Positions 33,301 through 42,686 of a stretch of DNA of 64,000 nt are shown here, piece by piece. This stretch comes from Caecitellus pseudoparvulus (Eukaryota; Bigyra: Bicosoecida). Made by a program: the position numbers and the translations under genes. The notes under the pieces are model-generated. The model saw only the letters and a list, made by a program, of their open reading frames with translations, was not told where the DNA came from and made no database searches. Position 1 is the stretch's first letter. Each line of letters begins with the position of its first letter. The stretch is from contig CBFFRQ010000089.1 of the NCBI GenBank assembly GCA_965644315.1, forward strand, positions 830,768 to 894,767, read 5' to 3'.

Positions 33301-35648
33301 CCAGCAGCCAGGCCCACACGACCGTCGGCACCACCATGGCATCTGCCAGCAGTCGGCGCCTGGTGGTTGGTAAGGGCGAGCCTGACCGCCTGACGTTCAC
33401 AGCCAAGCAGCGCCGACGCCGCACCAGTACGTTGGAGGTGCTGCGTGCGTCAGTGCCGTTCTTTGTGCAGTGGAGCAACCTGAGCGTGAGCTGGTGGAGC
33501 CGCCTCCTGCGTGGCTCCCTCACAACGCTGCTGTTGGTGAGTGGTCTCACGCTGTCCTTCACCATGACAGCCGCCACGAACGAAGCGCTGGCGTCCGCTG
33601 CTGGGCGAGGCAAGGTGGACATCTGCCCAGTGGCGGGCACACCCATCTCAGACGAAGCGCTGGAGGCAGACCCCAACCTGCTGCCGTGCTACTGCCGGGA
33701 GCTGGACTTGCCATCTGCGCTGACGGATCCCCGCTGTTCCGGGTGGGTGGAGGCGGCTACGGTGGGCATGGGCGTAACCCTGGCGTCCTCCGTCACCATG
33801 GCAGGCGTGAACGTGCTGCTGCAGTTCGTCATCTTGGCCCTGACGCCCTTTGAAGCGCACTGGAGCAAGGATGCCGAGCAGCTCTCCCTCACCTGGCGCC
33901 TGTTCGTGTCCCTCTTCTTCAACACCGCCCTCATCCAGCTGCTGGTGACGACGGACTGGAATGCCTTGTTTGGGCTGGACCTTGGCTTCAACTCCGCCGC
34001 AGACGGACGCCTGTACGCGGACCTGTTCTCGCCGGCCTGGTACGCCAACGTCGGCAGCGTGCTGTGTGCGGTCATGGCCTTCAACGTCGTCGCCCCGCAC
34101 ATGCTGCCGCTGTCCCAGCTGCTGCTGTACTCGTGCCAGCGCAAGTGGGCCACGCGGCGACCCATGTGGACGTGCTGGTGGCCCGTGACGCTCGTCTTTG
34201 CCTGCGATGGCGCCTGCTGCCCGTGTCTGTGTGGCGGCAGCGCGCGCCCCGTGTGTCCGGACCTGTGTGGCGGCATCTGCGTCTGCTCTGGCGCCTGCTG
34301 CTGCTTCGTCATGTCCTGTGCGGCGTGTGGCAGCGTGCAGGGCTCTCGCAGCCGGGCCATGCGGCACGGCACGCTGTCCAGGGGGGCCTCCCGCTCCTCT
34401 TCGTCCGACGACGGCCTGGGCATTGCTGTGGACATGGCGCTGAAGACCAGTGCGGCAGGACCCAGCCCCACCAGCAGCAGCCGGGCAGCGCTGGACTCTG
34501 GCCTGGCGAGTGGCGGTGGCAACGCCATGTTCGGGCGGCCGCTGCGGAGTGCAGGGGAGGACGAGGAGGGCGTGGAGATGGTGGGTGGGCGCGTGGGCAG
34601 CGGCGCCACGCACGTGCGGTCGCCGCTGCACACTGACTCCACCCCGGCCGACAGACGCCGACGGCGGCGCATGACGCCCCCCACCGGCATTGGCCTGGAC
34701 TCGTCGGTGATGGAGGCAGACTTGGCGGGACCCATCATGCGTGTGTGTGACCCGGTGTGTGGCGCGTGTGTGCGGCGCCTGGAGGCTGGCTGGTTTGACT
34801 GGTGGGCGCCCAAGTCCCAGCGCCAGCTGAACGCCATCTTCACGGGCCCAGAGTTCCCCATCATCCAGCGGTACAGCGCCATCCTCACGACGGTGTTTGC
34901 CACGCTCATGTACAGCAGTGGCATCCCCCTCATGTACCTGCTAGCGCTCGTGTCGTTCCTGCTGTTCATCGCCCTGGACAAGGCGCTGCTGCTGCGCTTC
35001 TACCGCAACCCGCTGCACTACGACAGTCTGCAGATTAGCTCCCTGTCGGGCCTCATTCCCGCCGCCATTGTCCTGCATTGCATTATTGCTGCGTGGGCCT
35101 TCACGAACGACGCCGTGTTCCCGACGCGCGGTGACAGTGTGGACGTGCTGCTCGTCCCGGCGCCTGACCTGGTGAACAGCCTCAGGGCACTCGTGCCCCT
35201 GAACGTGAACATTGTGGAGCGCCTCACCCGCGCACACGTCCTGCCCATGCTGGGGCTGGCAGTGCTGGTGGTGTTCGTCGAGGTGGTGGTGCGGGGCAGC
35301 GTGGCGGTGGCAGACGGCTGGCGCCGGCGTGGGTGCTCCCTGCACAAGGCACGCGACCCCGTGCACGCGCCGTACTCCCAGCTCAAAGCGCAGAAACGCA
35401 TCAAGGGCATGTCCACGTACAACATCTTGGAGGGCGTGGAGCTGAGTGAGCGGCTGAACCTGCCGGAGCACTTTACAGACCACTTCAGCTCCCTCTCTGA
35501 CGTGTTGCTGTACCAAAGCCGCCGCATGGAGCAAATCATGAAGTGGACAAGTTTCAAAGTGCAGGCAACACAGCGCCAGCACAGCATTGCCAAGGCAAAG
35601 CACAGCGTCAAGAAGGCTTTCACTGCCGCCACAGAGGAAGACATCTGA
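30360..35648 (+). CDS. OSCA/TMEM63 (CSC1)-like membrane channel protein, very long
   Basis: The ATG at 30360 gives 1,762 aa in a single exon. OSCA/TMEM63 proteins are mechanosensitive or osmosensitive cation channels of the plasma membrane or endomembranes; animal and plant members are about 750-850 aa. Visible elements in order: a basic disordered head; a first helix (MALVFLVLSVLAVPTILL, about 217); a helix near 320 (LDVAVMLLFWLLYCWW); then the cytosolic RNA-binding-like fold (DYTVFVRGIPNEVDELTLKS, GAFITFERQMGKLKALKAY). This fold is interrupted by a loop, and a Ser-rich insertion of over 300 residues follows. The pore region comes next (VNVLLQFVILALTPFEAHWS, LFVSLFFNTALIQLLVTTDW). A Cys-rich segment sits at about 1268-1325, with 15 Cys. 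The last helices include RYSAILTTVFATLMYSSGIP and FIALDKALLLRFYRNP, typical of protist members. The family call is by these motifs; ion selectivity is unknown. Confidence 0.68.
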   Translation: MQGKPPASRTMRAAVAQGKPPGSPPRGGSPPLGRRRTGSVAGRRGELRPHGSPGGGAPSSKFAPGGAAARTRDVNRLLETIDSQMAAVRSQRYTRRATRAAALLTPLPEGLDEVDIEVEEEACVGGLEAPDAGSSSRKGASSKVDLKVALNWAEQVHPRVEVGTHRVPLEICSTQLGRHCCVFCRWCDPCREGIYSELEAFGPAVSMFFKDLKCMALVFLVLSVLAVPTILLNVTLGTGAVSPTVLLNARFTDTMLGNLGSPVVSAGNASALNGTSNVETFQLALDSVGVCGVAERNEAVRALCSLGEGDIAGLYVGLDVAVMLLFWLLYCWWRVFQRRENWLVDRDFVSAGDYTVFVRGIPNEVDELTLKSHFEEVIGEAVASVSIARDEKEYTRLAATAGVMLRRWEELAAATAKQVLVDAAMQRGLAGASEVMDLGGPSDPAEPASASGRPGGPPPITGSPRTRSLAGRGRAPPGPGGMEPPSYGNSSSDLLGDIEAAAELITGLKVTQRVGVGGVAMPGLGAREEVGGDESVHLTFAEADASVTARLRTISTIAGQTAGDALEAERRTVLARLRSLIRQVRRARSMHVGVLADAVRFNDQELLRGCDPAVVRAGAATAWRGLGATTGAFITFERQMGKLKALKAYSNSRWRVCRVFCQGRALRLVPDISPRMVTSAVKRLARGGVRRRRAASRRQSQWDAILARSSSTSSKDKAEPSVEDEDVQRVLQPARGSALSALSMAAARVPVRSVIQLESDSESDEERSSPSSPPGSPGGRSVLHGAQPPKPRRSRRQSAVDAWATAASRRGTGRGLSLLPIVTTEGDLPPPRASEDSAALHASGESPVLASRVQTAPAVVPQSSDSLEQRAIRRSVATLRRLSQRWHTGIGPSGLLSSLEAQAGEEGEGGETGSDGARRSTESKKGAERMAFAGVRARKGSSACADGKASPPPRPSSPVGRSKLGALAVLASVRNLDMPPPSSQAHTTVGTTMASASSRRLVVGKGEPDRLTFTAKQRRRRTSTLEVLRASVPFFVQWSNLSVSWWSRLLRGSLTTLLLVSGLTLSFTMTAATNEALASAAGRGKVDICPVAGTPISDEALEADPNLLPCYCRELDLPSALTDPRCSGWVEAATVGMGVTLASSVTMAGVNVLLQFVILALTPFEAHWSKDAEQLSLTWRLFVSLFFNTALIQLLVTTDWNALFGLDLGFNSAADGRLYADLFSPAWYANVGSVLCAVMAFNVVAPHMLPLSQLLLYSCQRKWATRRPMWTCWWPVTLVFACDGACCPCLCGGSARPVCPDLCGGICVCSGACCCFVMSCAACGSVQGSRSRAMRHGTLSRGASRSSSSDDGLGIAVDMALKTSAAGPSPTSSSRAALDSGLASGGGNAMFGRPLRSAGEDEEGVEMVGGRVGSGATHVRSPLHTDSTPADRRRRRRMTPPTGIGLDSSVMEADLAGPIMRVCDPVCGACVRRLEAGWFDWWAPKSQRQLNAIFTGPEFPIIQRYSAILTTVFATLMYSSGIPLMYLLALVSFLLFIALDKALLLRFYRNPLHYDSLQISSLSGLIPAAIVLHCIIAAWAFTNDAVFPTRGDSVDVLLVPAPDLVNSLRALVPLNVNIVERLTRAHVLPMLGLAVLVVFVEVVVRGSVAVADGWRRRGCSLHKARDPVHAPYSQLKAQKRIKGMSTYNILEGVELSERLNLPEHFTDHFSSLSDVLLYQSRRMEQIMKWTSFKVQATQRQHSIAKAKHSVKKAFTAATEEDI

Positions 35649-35682
35649 TGGTCACGAGCTGTGTGCACTGCCTGGGATACCG

Positions 35683-36759
35683 CTAGGTGGCAGGGTCTGC
35701 CTGGGGCCGCAGCCGCTTACAGGCGTCAGCGTACGTGTCGTGCACTGGCACATGCCCTGCCCAGTGCACATCGCCGTCGGGTGACGTGCGCACTTTGAAC
35801 GCGACCACCAACACGCCCTCCCGCCGAGCACGCTGGAAGAGGTCAGCATACACAGCGTCAGCCCGGGCACAGGGGGCGAATGCATCGCAGTCATTTCTCT
35901 GAACCACCAGCACGAGGGCTGCCACAGGAGCAGCCGCGGGAGACGTGTCGGTTGGCGGGCTGCCGAATTCTTGCTGCAAGTTCAGCAGCTCCTCCAGGTG
36001 CCGCTGCCCCCGCACTGTCGTGGTGTCTGGGAAGAGGGCAGTGGGGCGGTATCGATGCGACAGAGAGGCATGTGGGGCGTCCCTGTCACCAGCGAAGGGC
36101 GAGGCTGGGTGGTGGTCGCTCAGCGTCACGCTCTTGACTTCGACAGCCAGGACCGAGCCGTTCTGGCGCTTCAGGAGGAAGTCCAGGCGAGTCTTGGGCC
36201 CCTTAGATGCCGTGCGCTTGGTCGCACTTGCAATGGGGGTGTCACTCCCACCCCGGGCTCGCTTTCGACTCGCTCCTGCCTCGCCAGCGACGGAGTCTGC
36301 GTTCGACCCGGCCAGAGCTTGGCGGACCACTGGCATGGGTGCCTCCCGCCTGAGCACCTCCAAGGGAGCCCCTCCGCCCAGCGCCTCGTCCAGAAGGCCG
36401 GCATCTACAGCAGCAGCCACCATGTGGTTGGCTGCGGCAGAGTGGATGCCCACCCACTCGGGGGCGTGTGCTTGACTTGCCGCCTGCACGGCCACGAGGG
36501 AGTAGCCGAGCTTGCGCTTGGGGTCGGAGTTGGCGCTGACCAGGCAGGGCACCTCGCCGTCCAGCAGGCCAGTCATGGGGCCGGTGTTGGGGCAGTGCGC
36601 CACGACCACATCGTCGCTGGTGGGGGCTTGCAAGACCTCTGCACCAGTCGGCTTGTCCAGGCGCACGTCTGCCAGGAACCGCTTGTACCGCCGCAGCAGG
36701 GTCCCCCTCAGCAGTGTACCGAACGAATGGAGCACTGGTATCTTAGTCGACGCAGCCAT
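35683..36759 (-). CDS. SfsA-family protein (putative nucleic-acid-binding / nuclease-like fold)
   Basis: SfsA proteins are mainly bacterial, first named for sugar fermentation stimulation in E. coli; they bind DNA and contain a PD-(D/E)XK-like fold. The first ATG is 36759, giving 358 aa; the frame is open further up but only with non-ATG codons. Family signatures are strong: KRFLADVRL, VVVAHCPNTGPMTGLL, DPKRKLGYSLVAVQA, WVGIHSAAANHMV, then TRLDFLLKRQNGSVLAVEVK with the Asp and ExK residues, SVTLSD, ALFPDTTTVRGQRHLEEL, LVVQRNDCDAFAPC and GVLVVAFKV. Bacterial proteins are about 235 aa. The extra length is mostly a basic, Ala/Ser-rich insertion of about 55 residues just before the catalytic-like motif. 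No clear organelle signal is seen. It is convergent with the channel gene (34-nt gap). Confidence 0.9.
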   Translation of the reverse strand: MAASTKIPVLHSFGTLLRGTLLRRYKRFLADVRLDKPTGAEVLQAPTSDDVVVAHCPNTGPMTGLLDGEVPCLVSANSDPKRKLGYSLVAVQAASQAHAPEWVGIHSAAANHMVAAAVDAGLLDEALGGGAPLEVLRREAPMPVVRQALAGSNADSVAGEAGASRKRARGGSDTPIASATKRTASKGPKTRLDFLLKRQNGSVLAVEVKSVTLSDHHPASPFAGDRDAPHASLSHRYRPTALFPDTTTVRGQRHLEELLNLQQEFGSPPTDTSPAAAPVAALVLVVQRNDCDAFAPCARADAVYADLFQRARREGVLVVAFKVRTSPDGDVHWAGHVPVHDTYADACKRLRPQADPAT

Positions 36760-37048
36760 TCGGTTGAAGATGCCAGCTTGAAGGGCAGGGCCACACGAAC
36801 GGCGAGGCACTGGTTGGGAGGCTGAAACGCCTGTGAAACGGCTTTCGAGTGGGCCAAATGTGAGCGATAAGGCGGTCTAGTGGAGGATGCACGTTCAGCA
36901 GGTGGAGAGAGGGCAGTTGTTGATTTTGGTTTGCGGCACGGTGGGGTGATTGCTGGCACTGGGAGCACGTCAGGGCAGGGCAAGCATGTGTGGGGCTGCA
37001 CTTCATGTTTGGCCAAGCCTGCGCTTTTGTCTGCAGACAACGAGGTGC

Positions 37049-37819
37049 TCAGGCACGCACTGGCTGGAAGGTTCGCCTTGTGTGCCTTGGCCTCTGGTTC
37101 ATCCAGGCTGGGAGAGGCGGCCCTGGTGCCTTGGACGCTGGAGTTAGTGAGCTGCCTGCTGCGCTGCTTGCTGGAGTGCTGAGCAGACGCCCAGCGCTTT
37201 GGGGCGACTTGACTGCGGCCTCAGGGGGTGGAGTCTGAAAGTTCGGATCTCGTTCGCCCAGTGGCGTGTGGGAGACGGGTCCGAGGACCCGTCCGTGTCT
37301 CTTCAAGCTGTCGCTCGACCGGCCGGGCGAAGGCTTCGTCGGCCTGCCTCGGCGTCGGCCAGCTGGCGCGGGGCTGGGCGTGCGTAGCTCAATGACTCTG
37401 GGTTTTCGTGTGGATCCCTTCTTTGCCTTGCGCTTCGGTGCCTCTGCCTGCCTGCTGCGAGGCGCCTGGTGCGCAGTGTTTCGCAGCTGCGCAGCCTGCG
37501 TTGCGCACGAAACGCGCGGGGTTCAGCCGGCGCCTTGCGCCTGCGACTGCTGTGGCAACCCACCTTCAGCGCCGCTAGCTCGGCTGACAGGGAGTAACAA
37601 CGGGCTCTGAACTCGGCGAGCTGTCCCAGGAGCATGCGCTGCCAAGGCAGCAGGCGTTCGGAGTGCTGGTTGTGTGCGTTGCACACTCGCCGCGAGTCAT
37701 ACGTTTTGTTCCAGCAAGGCGTGGTTCCGATGCTGGAGGGAAACAACTGTGGCCAATGAATCTGATCCTGCCGTAGGCTCTCGTGGAGCCGACGCGGTGG
37801 GCGACACGTACTGCGCCAT
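37049..37819 (-). CDS. Small coiled-coil protein with AT-hook-like basic C-terminus
   Basis: I infer this gene from splicing logic. Exons 37819-37703, 37638-37564 and 37495-37049 on the minus strand join in phase 0 to give about 212 aa; introns are 64 and 68 nt (donors GTATGA, GTGGGT). Without the first intron the frame stops at once inside the donor. Exon 1 reads MAQYVSPTASAPREPTAGSD and onward to LLEQN. Exon 2, RMLLGQLAEFRARCYSLSAE, continues a clean coiled coil into exon 3. Exon 3 is basic (PKRKAKKGSTRKPRVIELRT) with an AT-hook-like GRRRGRPTKPSPGR and many SP/TP sites. This layout suggests a nuclear chromatin protein. A short N-terminal coiled coil plus a basic STR-x-P motif also recalls shugoshins, but that is weak. 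No function is assigned. Confidence 0.5.
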
Positions 37820-38140
37820 GCTGCAGCAATGGCAAGGTGTATGCTCGGACCCACCGAGTGCTTTTCACACACAAAAGGTAGTGCATTTGCATGCAAGTGG
37901 CGTAGGCAGGGGGGCGGTTTCAACGAAAGCAAGCAAGTGGTAGAAGGAAAGTGCTGCTGCATTGCATCTGACCTCTTCCTTGCCTGCCCAGGCACGGGAG
38001 CAAGCTGTTTGTGCCCAGGTCCTACAGCGGGTCTCGCTGCACTGGCGCAGACAGGGAGCCAAACAGGCCCCCGATCCATAAAGCCCAAACTACTACAGGC
38101 GGTAAGGCCCCTTGTCGCAAAAAATCCAGCCTAGTCTCGC
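37820..38140. other. Intergenic, no feature seen
   Basis: These 321 nt lie between the LeuRS stop (minus) and the AT-hook gene start (minus). Open frames here are short and unlike known proteins. The stretch presumably holds the LeuRS 3' UTR and the next promoter. Confidence 0.45.
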
Positions 38141-41055
38141 TCAAGCCTTCTTCGGCTTCGGTACGACGAAGTTCAGGATGGGCGCCTTGCCTTTCAACAC
38201 GACGACTGTGCGCGTCACAGCCGCCATGTCAAGGCCTGCCAGCGGCCCCTCCTGGGCGATGGTGCCCTCTACAATGTGGCCCTGTTCCTGAAGCGCACTC
38301 AATACCAAGTCACGCACGGCGGCGACATCGTTGGCTTGCACAAGCTCACTGGGCACGTCAACAAGCGTGCGTTTTTCGCCCATGACTTGCACAACCAGAG
38401 GCACAGATGACACGACCAGCGCTGCAGGATCTGCTTGCGGCCAGGACTGCCCATGCACGGCGCCTGGGCTCGAGATGTCCCCTGCGTGGGCTGACGCTGG
38501 GCAGCTGCCGTGCTGCGCCAACGTCTGCCAGGCCTCGGCAGCGAAGTGGGGAGCCATGGGGGCCAGACACAGCACCAGGGCGCGCAGAGCTTCCTCCACG
38601 GCGCCTGGGCTGGCCCCTTCGCCTTGAGCTGCAGTGATGGCGTTGGACAGCTTCATCAGCTCTGCGACCGCGACGTTGAAGGCGTGCGTGGTCTCAAACG
38701 CCTCGGACACGCCAGCGATTGCGGCGTGTGTGGCCCGGCTCAAGCTCGCATCAGCGTCAGGCGCAGGGGCGGCCTCCGTGCCAGTGGAGGCCACCCACGA
38801 GTGCAGCTGGCCCCACATGCGGTCCAGCCACCTGCGCTGCCCCACGAGCGTGGCGTCGTCCCACTCCAGCTCCTTCTCAGGCGGCGCCTTGAACAGCGTG
38901 TACAGCCTGCAGACATCCGCGCCGTGTTCCTGCTGGACGCTCTCTGGCGCCACGCCGTTCCCTTTGCTCTTGGACATTTTCTCCCAGGCCACGGTGACGC
39001 CGGGAGGGGTGGCGGCTCCGTCGGCGGGGAGTGGCACCAACTGCCCGCTCTCTGCTTCACGCGCAACCTTGCCCAGGACCATGCCTTGCGTGAGCAGCTT
39101 GCGGAACGGCTCCGCAGCATGCGCCGCCTCCTCCTGCGGCGCCACAATGCCCTGCTGCACCATGACTTTGTGAATGAAGCGAGAGTATAGCAGGTGCAGC
39201 GTCGCATGTTCGATGCCCCCGACGTAAAAATCCACAGGGGAGCATCTCCCCGCGACAGACGGGTCGCAGGGTGCCTCACTAGCCCGTGGGTCAGTGTACC
39301 GGTGCCAGTACCACGATGAGTCGACAAAAGTGTCCAGAGTGTCAGTGTCCCGCACCGCCGGTCCGCCGCAGGATGGGCAGGAGGTGTTGCGCCACTCCTC
39401 TGCAGCGTGGGCAAGGGGTGACGCCGTCGAGGGGTCGTGTCGGGGGATGGCTGCCACCTCTGCGAGGCTCATGGCAGGCAGCGGCACAGGGAGGTCTTGC
39501 ACCGGCACAGGCTGCGGACCGCAGGAGTCGCAGTGCACCATGGGCACGGGCGCACCCCAATACCGCTGCCTGCTCACCAACCAGTCTCGCAAACGGTACC
39601 TTGTCGTGGGCTCTGCCCACCCGCGCTCGGCCCCATACCCCACGACCGCCTCTGCCGCTGCAGTGGAGTGCAGCCCTGCGACGGGCAGGTCGGCGGGGTA
39701 CACGCCAGGCATGGGCAGCATGGAGCCGTGCCCAGTGTGGCAAGTGGCGCCGTCAGTGGCGCCATCGAAGACTGGGACTGACGGGATGTCCATGGCCGCG
39801 GCAAAGGCGGCGTCTCGCGTGTCATGCGCCGGCACGCCCATTACCACGCCGCTGCCATAGTCCCCAACGACGTATGGCGCATAGAACACTGGCAGCGGAA
39901 GCCCCGTGAGAGGGTGGGTCACCACCACCCCGGTATCCACTGCACCGTCAGCAGGGTGCTCATCATCAGGCGCTTCCCCGGCAGGCACGCCAGCAGCCGC
40001 TCGCAAAGCCTGTGGATCAGGGCCCAGGCCTGTCTGTGCAGCCCACGCCACGAGAGGGTGAGACCCTGCGATGGCGATGAACTGCACGCCGGCCAGGGTT
40101 TCTGGCCGGGTGGTGAAGGCCGTGAGCGCTGCAGTTGGGCACTCCGCGTGGCCGGCTACGTGGAAGGTGATGTTGGCGCCGGCGCTGGGTCCAATCCAGC
40201 GCTCCTGCATCAGGCGCACGGCACGTGGCCACTCGGGCAGGGCGCCCAGGTCGTCCACCAGCTGCTGGGCAAACTTGGTGATGCCCACGTACCACTGGCG
40301 CAGGGCAACCTTCTGCACGACGGCACCGCTGCGCCAGGAGGTGCCGTCTGGAGCCACCTGCTCGTTGGCCAGCACTGTGCCGTCCACTGGGTCCCAGTTC
40401 ACCTCGCCGTCCCCTTGATACACCAGGCCAGCCCGCCACATTTCCGTGAAGATCCACTGCGTCCACTTGAAGTAGTCTGGGTGGCTGGTGTTCACCTCCC
40501 GGTGCCAGTCGAAGGACATGCCCAGGCGCTGCAGCTGGCGCCGCATGGAGGCGATGTTGCGCTGCGTCCACTCGGCAGGGTCCACACCTCGCTCGAGCGC
40601 TGCGTTCTCGGCTGGCAGGCCAAATGCATCCCATCCAATGGGGTGCAAGACGCTCTTGCCGCGCATGCGGTGGTACCGTGCCATGGCGTCCGAAATGGTG
40701 TACACTCGCACATGGCCCATGTGCAGCGTCCCTGGGGCCAGCGGCGGGTGGCGGGCTGAGGCGCGCAGGTTGGACAAGGGAGGGGCACGCCCGACGCACC
40801 TGATGGATAGGGGAACATGGACAGGCAGTAGAAGAAGTCCTCGCCGCTGCTGCGCGCTGCGTTCTCTGTTTCGATGCGGTCAGCTCCATCTTCGGCTGCA
40901 TCAGCTGCCGCCCACTGCTCCTGCCACTTTGCCTCTACTGCCAGCGTGTCGTACCTGTTCAACACTGTGCACATGCTTCGATGTGGGCTGCAGTGCAGTG
41001 GTGCTCTGCGAAAGGCACTGTGGGCCAGTCGCCGACTGGCCAGAATGGCCTGCAT
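38141..41055 (-). CDS. Leucyl-tRNA synthetase, bacterial/organellar type
   Basis: The enzyme charges tRNA-Leu, here most likely in mitochondria. Two exons (41055-40800, 40731-38141) give 948 aa; the intron is 68 nt with donor GTGCGT. The N-terminus (MQAILASRRLAHSAFRRAPL) is Arg/Ala/Ser-rich without acidic residues, like a mitochondrial presequence. The splice joins FPYPSG to TLHMGHVRVYT, the exact LeuRS signature with its HIGH variant HMGH. The CP1 editing domain shows TTRPETLAG and VVMGVPAHDTRDAAF with the editing Asp. The KMSKS loop is WEKMSKSKGNGVAPE near residue 668. The anticodon-binding and C-terminal domains follow to LNFVVPKPKKA. A plastid location cannot be excluded from sequence alone. 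Active-site motifs are intact. Confidence 0.96.
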
Positions 41056-41506
41056 CGTGCTGTACCAATTTCCGCCTCAAGCCCAGTGCTGCAGATGGCC
41101 AGCAGTGGCCAGCGAAGAGGCCTGCGCGAGTGACAGGATTTTGGATGGATGTTATAATTTGCTAGCTGAACAAGCCGGATGGGTTGAGTTGAGCGTTGAG
41201 GTGAGGGGCGGCGCGCTCAAGGCAGGTATGATATGGGCTCTTTGTGGGGGGGGAGTGGATGGTGCGTGAGGGGGGATGTGCTGCGGCGCTTTGCCCGAGC
41301 ACTGGTCGCCCCCGGGATGCTGATACAGGCAAAACGACGCGCATTTAGCTTCTCCAGCTGTCACAAAAGCCGAACACACACCTGTGCATCGACCAGAAGC
41401 CTTTCCATCCGCTCAAGTGCTGAGCATTGCACCTCGTGCTGCTGCGCTGCAAGCACCAGGGCTTGGCGCCAGCAGTTGGCACAAGGCCAAACACCTGCAC
41501 CACACG
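41056..41506. promoter_or_regulatory. Divergent intergenic region between LeuRS and an unknown gene
   Basis: These 451 nt separate two divergent start codons and presumably contain both promoters. A G-run (41246-41253) and a second near 41270 are present. No TATA-like element at a convincing distance, RNA gene or repeat was recognised. Confidence 0.35.
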
Positions 41507-42686
41507 ATGGCAGGAACAGCTGACGCTGCGGACCTACTGCCCATCGTTGTCGAGCAAGATGGTGATTCTACCACGACGGTTGAGCTCCCCGCAACGCTGT
41601 TTGGTGAGTCGCGCGTGGGGGATGTGCGAAGACGGCCAAGCCGTCCGACACGCCAACTGCACGACCCAGCGCGCACCTTTCCACACCCCTCCTCCCACTG
41701 CAGCCAAGGCCAAGGCACATGATGGAGAGTTCTCCGCTTGGGCAAACCTCAGCGGTTGCTCCATCGTGCCGCCGGAAGGCGTGCTGGAGTCCGCGTCTGG
41801 TGACTTTTTCTGCCGCTACGCGGTGACTTCCCAGACAGACGCCAGCGACAGTCATCGACGAGTGGCCCTTCGCATCGCTTCCACCTTGAAGGCTGAGTTG
41901 GATGGCACTGCTCATGCAGCTCCTGTGGCGGTGCCGCCCGCAGAAAAGGCTGCGGCAACGCACCAGCCTGCCCCGGCGCAGCACCATGCGGCCCCCGTCT
42001 CGTGGAGGAACACTGTCCACCAACCAGGACAAGGGACTGCACACATGGCAGCGGGAACAAGGCCTGCAGTGTCCCCCCCTGTGGCTGTGGGAGGAGCAGC
42101 CGCCCCACGTGCAAGCCCCGGCACGCAGCCGAAGGCTGCTCTGCTGCGCGAGTGGCTGTCAGAGAGCGTGACGGTCAGCCTTCCTCACCCCACAAGCGGG
42201 TCCCACCTGGCCTTGCCCCTGCGCAAGATCATCGAGGTGATGCATGCGGTGGACCGGGCAGCGTTGCTGGCCGGCGGCGGGCACATTCTGGCAGCTGACG
42301 CGGCGGCTGCCTGCCGAGCGGCATTCACGCCCGAGCAAGAGTCTGCCATGACCACCGCCACCGAATTGGGAGGGTGGGGTGACCTCATCACTTGTCTGGC
42401 CTCCGCTGGCTTCCTGCACTCTGCCCACGGCTGCTTGTCCGCTGCGCTTGGCCGCGACGGAGCTGGGTCGCGCATTCCGCTGCCCGTGCTCAGGGCTGTC
42501 AAGGACGCGGTTCGGGGGATTACGACCTCCACGGGCAGGTCTGCTCTGGAGGTGACCGCTGAGGAGCTGTTCCCGCACACGCACAAGTTCGTGGGGGGCT
42601 GCGACAGCCTCTTCACCCTGCTGCAGGTGCTGGGGTGCACGGACCTGCAGGCACTGCTGCACAGCGCCGAGGCGCTGCCGGTGTGA
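41507..42686 (+). CDS. Protein of unknown function
   Basis: Two exons (41507-41603, 41704-42686) join across a 100-nt intron (donor GTGAGT, acceptor CCACTGCAG) to give 359 aa. The first 130 residues form a compact block (FSAWANLSGCSIVPPEGVL, GDFFCRYAVTSQTDASDSHR). An Ala/Pro/His-rich linker covers about 135-215. The C-terminal block reads LREWLSESVTVSLPHPTSGS, LPLRKIIEVMHAVDRAALLA, then a helical region to FTLLQVLGCTDLQALLH. The final 65 residues vaguely resemble the end of a PUB domain, which would imply p97/VCP binding; I give that little weight. No signal peptide, membrane segment or catalytic motif is seen. It lies between divergent LeuRS and co-directional ARS2, which says nothing about its role. 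Confidence 0.6.

Noticed and set aside
31418-33676. A 752-codon minus-strand open frame opposite the channel gene
   Set aside because: It is an Arg/Ser-rich shadow of the channel's coding frame with no motif of its own.
37266-37610. A 114-codon plus-strand open frame in the SfsA-LeuRS interval
   Set aside because: It is antisense to the inferred coiled-coil/AT-hook gene, has no domain and ends without splice support.
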